DNA of 49,190 nt from a virus. The translations under genes and the position numbers were made by a program. This document shows, one piece after another, positions 48,501-49,190 of the stretch (the stretch's first letter is position 1; every line of letters begins with the position of its first letter). The notes beneath the pieces were generated by a model that saw only the letters and a list, made by a program, of their open reading frames with translations, did no database searches and had not been told where the DNA came from. The DNA lies in IMG/VR virus record IMGVR_UViG_3300020442_002423, positions 1-49,190 of that record; one strand, written 5' to 3'.

Positions 48501-49070
48501 CGTACCATGACCATCATAATCCGTGTAGTGTCCTGTAGGCATTGTGCCTGTCAGTCCACTTGCCGCATACCAATCAATTTGTTGCACTCTAGTATTACCA
48601 TTGGCATCTTGAAACTCTGGATGGTCTGCTTGTATACCACTGTCCATTATAACTACATCTACACCTTCGCCTGTAAGTGTGTATGTAAAGTCACCTGTGA
48701 CTGTGTTACTAGTATACGGATTTGTAGGAGATATCATTCTACGCAATCCCCAGTTTATAAAATCTCCTGTATCACTTGTTGTTTTTGAAAAGTCTCCTGT
48801 TTGTGAAGCTCTGTTTCCTATTTCAATATCATTTCTAATTGCAGGATTTAGTTCTACATCAAACACTCTAGGATCTTTAGTAAGTTCTTTTGCTTCATCA
48901 GGTGTTAGCATGTAATGAGTGTTTCTCTTACTTGCTGGCCTATGGTTTGCTACTCTAACATTACGCAATGGAATAAATGGCGTTGCATCTCGCTGAATCA
49001 TATCACGTTTGAATTGTTCGTAATCTACGTTTTCATTCAGTGTTACAATATATTCTTTTTCTTTTTGCAT
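42549..49070 (-). CDS. giant tail protein: subtilase, Calx-beta, glycine-rich, cupredoxin, propeller
   Basis: A 2173-aa protein. Residues 1-75 look like an I9-type propeptide. Residues 130-610 are a subtilisin-like (S8) domain with Asp143 (VVIMDSG), His188 (DGHGTHCAG), Asn437 (VVIAAGN) and Ser541 (SGTSMAAP), and a 110-residue insertion (about 247-360) of the phage TIGLHSFTAGDKIKIAP type. Three Calx-beta-like repeats fill 632-930. A glycine-rich region spans 945-1413, then another Calx-beta repeat (1424-1520). A cupredoxin-like domain (1522-1629) has His1573, Cys1616, His1619 and Met1622. A repetitive propeller-like region follows. A final Calx-beta repeat (2102-2173) is cut by TAG at 42549-42551. 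Likely a long tail fibre with envelope-degrading activity. Confidence 0.85.
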   Translation of the reverse strand: MQKEKEYIVTLNENVDYEQFKRDMIQRDATPFIPLRNVRVANHRPASKRNTHYMLTPDEAKELTKDPRVFDVELNPAIRNDIEIGNRASQTGDFSKTTSDTGDFINWGLRRMISPTNPYTSNTVTGDFTYTLTGEGVDVVIMDSGIQADHPEFQDANGNTRVQQIDWYAASGLTGTMPTGHYTDYDGHGTHCAGIAAGKTYGWAKNARIYAVKLAGLEGTSDPNNGIPITDAFDIIKEWHKRKKAPSYTPSTATYQPDTGVMELTIGLHSFTAGDKIKIAPYGITFVCAKDDYATTHSYPRGDGVPNATGQDPFYDKEISITAVSSTTITVNIGISSNTSEHRFESALPDAIIVPGIKQKRQTVVNMSWGYLSRYMFISGGNYRGTAWSGSSKNAAYGMTGAFDGIGYQHPIRVSSVDVDTDELIEAGVNVVIAAGNKYHKVDIEGGVDYNNYYTSLLYGTRYYHRGSSPLSPKALMVGNVDSDLVSGEEVKAQSSETGPGVDLYAPGTNIMSATSTVNKFTDGAYPSDSSYRITNISGTSMAAPQVAGLLATYGEINPNATPAQMKVWAEQTAKEDILDDQGNTDNDYTNYRSLLGGNNLFAFQEFNDKNVVAFAGQETISQVQDDVDPTYVLTVSSSSVDEGQSFTVTLQTTNVVSGTIIPFTITGVTSADISDANLVDNFIQGVTMQKTYTASEDNLFDDGADTFRLTLNDVPTVQVSVTINDTSKPDPIYSLSASSTNVDEGSTVTFTATAQNVLTGTQIPYTITGIESEDIGGEPLTGNLTVPSDLTRTYTLTADGIAEGQQTMTFNWGSQSIDVLINDTSNVPITYSLSPSVTDVDEGGTFTVDISTVGGITGTQLGYTISGVSSVDISNASLTGTYTIGTDTSKSFTVSEDFVTEGSETFRMELDTITPTVFAEVTINDTSTTVVSGSEVITNPGTGTFTVPGGVSNISIMAVGGGAGSGTNSALGAGQLSGGGGSGAVAWLNNISVTAGQVINYTVGAGGAGNNDGGDTTVTVQGVTYTAGGGSASAPTAITGLSPYQLYSGGAGGTASGSWTGSTSGGVGGKSYRSQSGQLYIGGGAGGSGTGGIGQSGYPQNVIDPRNGAVAPSSYTASAPTTNNTLISIETAHVPGESRISHYIRYGGQTNDFFQSNNDEQAYYYTHRWNEWINSISDFGTYDSYYFVFRNADDDVVSVLQSNVPTPLANEFDLSAPTTGTGILSQTHYQFDMINSNPHSGSNVNYNGSNLSSNAQGSRGPFITVQLRGGAATGATDNNTFLIGTHNLLPQGDAITNPNETAGSGGGQGYTQDWASGTGIVVGGTGGATTMSKGLSNTRGATPSTTVSQTISGAGTAIFGGAGGAGNVISSESSYAVGAGAGGVGVHALAPSGQRTRAESGTAGGLLILWPGAMASNQFKAPSYTLNRSKTNCNEGSSFSITCSSNLTENGDSIPFTITGVSSADISGVSLTQNFTVLNNNKTFNVTADSAFEGTETFNLALDNGGDDINVTINDTSDGTQQTFTANITNSGASAYLFSSATDRNGTISGANPDLVIDQGDTISWTINASGHPFYIKDVQGTGTGNATTNVTGQGATNGVISYIPGVDGLKYYQCSSHNDMNGNIYIVNDHWMTIHEDTIDAEHGTYDMKIIAGNDSTSIISWRKRNAVNDYTNHITRYTSKGSPVWDKTYATSNVQGFVKATMDSQNNVYVTIQHDDNTNTFFVQKLDSAGAEVWGRKYTTDNASYIPMPQDITFSANGNVVVTGTYIDSSNQGMFVATLDSTNGDVINVKRIAPSSNASAAYRVITDTSNNVYLVGQGVPQSATTNYAYLVVWKFNSSLTLQWERYYGHDTSSITNMKAQGITLDHLGNPIIALTQIGGDRSHVLILNGSNGAVTQEFELDASNRATFDPNIRGITYDSDNNRIVIVGTARHGTATGAFSAFARSFDTSLSNVKNRMWRSNHTGSYEMRFLDCDLDDTLSSQNRMFVVGTGNTSKSTTRRGVLVGSLPFNDDDVSYTDTDIEFDEYRYTEQGTVTLVASNSIWETDKTLGEVIDNSVITASSGTGEGTLNTALTGWDQQKMALFWGSNTESQEADDPTYSLTSSATTINEGQSFTITLDTTNVPDGTNVPYTITGVSSADIGGVSLTGNFTILNNSASLTINVTADQLTD

Positions 49071-49073
49071 TTC

Positions 49074-49190
49074 TTATCCTTGTGGTGCTGTGTTCTTGTA
49101 TGGGTGACTTACGGGTAAAAGCGACTCTGCACCCCATTTGTGTGCTACATATCCTTCTGCCTCTTCTATGTAGGTCATATCAGTTCCGCC
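49074..49190 (-). CDS. 3' end of an upstream gene, cut by window
   Basis: The last 38 codons of a minus-strand gene, ending in TAA at 49074-49076, three bases before the giant gene's ATG at 49070. The end reads MTYIEEAEGYVAHKWGAESL then LPVSHPYKNTAPQG. Too short to identify; by position it is probably a structural gene. Confidence 0.55.
   Translation of the reverse strand, partial: GGTDMTYIEEAEGYVAHKWGAESLLPVSHPYKNTAPQG

Noticed and set aside
42871-49118. Long plus-strand open frames opposite the giant tail gene
   Set aside because: They are antisense to a protein with clear domains and repeats. Their translations are low-complexity Val/Ser/Pro or Cys/Ile/Tyr-rich and show no SD or conserved motifs.
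1-49190. tRNA genes, CRISPR arrays, insertion sequences or attachment sites
   Set aside because: Intergenic gaps are nearly all under 80 bases and show no cloverleaf-like sequence. No evenly spaced repeats, transposase motifs or integrase genes were seen.

Overview
The window reads as part of the genome of a marine T4-like myovirus, most likely one infecting an alphaproteobacterium such as SAR11 (a pelagimyophage-type phage). The T4 core is visible: family B DNA polymerase (gp43), sliding clamp (gp45), clamp loader (gp44), a DsbA-like late-transcription protein, a gp31/GroES-like co-chaperonin and late-promoter octamers close to T4 TATAAATA. Many small proteins are of the kind shared by marine T4-like phages. 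Photosynthesis genes are absent. An encoded 7Fe ferredoxin looks alphaproteobacterial. The DNA is AT-rich and very tightly packed, with ATGA, TAATG and longer overlaps. Every gene is on the minus strand except phoH. Host and phage assignments are inferences, because no search was run.

Layout from low to high coordinates (transcription mostly runs high to low). 1-9 kb: a 7-deazaguanine DNA-modification region with queE (partial), a divergent QueD-like T-fold protein and a TGT-like DpdA transglycosylase. It is mixed with HIT, phosphoribosyltransferase, 2OG-oxygenase, SGNH, glycosyltransferase, PsiE and DUF465 genes. 9-16 kb: replication and nucleotide-sugar genes (gp45, an epimerase, a eukaryote-type phosphomannomutase, a cytidylyltransferase, gp43, a DsbA-like protein). 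16-24 kb: virion-associated genes, including a nucleotidase-ParB fusion, a nucleotidylyltransferase and a 675-aa possible nuclease. Several of these carry N-termini resembling T4 capsid-targeting peptides or C-terminal two-cysteine basic tails. 24-27.5 kb: ClpA- and DnaJ-like chaperones. 27.5-30.6 kb: a lysis block with an EF-hand membrane protein, a small membrane protein, an amidase-like lipoprotein, a spanin-like pair and a GH19 endolysin. 31.9-32.8 kb: the inverted phoH island, ending in a strong hairpin terminator. 32.7-37.9 kb: thyX, 7Fe ferredoxin, 2OG oxygenase, gp44, MazG-like, GroES-like and a DnaE-like fragment. 38-49 kb: tail-fibre and adhesin structural genes, dominated by a 2173-aa subtilase/Calx-beta/glycine-rich/cupredoxin/propeller protein. 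That protein is separated from the next adhesin only by an in-frame amber codon.

Regulation can be read from the sequence. Six sites match host sigma-70 consensus promoters with 17-bp spacers: upstream of queE, the QueD-like gene, gp45, gp43, the DsbA-like gene and the gp44 operon. Two weaker ones precede clpA and the DnaE-like gene. A separate octamer, GATAARTA or TATAAATA, precedes mainly structural, lysis and chaperone genes and is the likely late promoter. At three genes this element lies only 4-5 nt from the ATG with no Shine-Dalgarno sequence, which suggests leaderless late mRNAs.

The most promising points for follow-up are the DNA-modification set with its altered metal and catalytic residues, the putative capsid-packaged enzyme set at 16-23 kb, and the amber-split giant tail protein. 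No tRNA, CRISPR array, insertion sequence or attachment site was seen, and the only gene-free stretch over about 100 bases is the 149-base phoH leader region.
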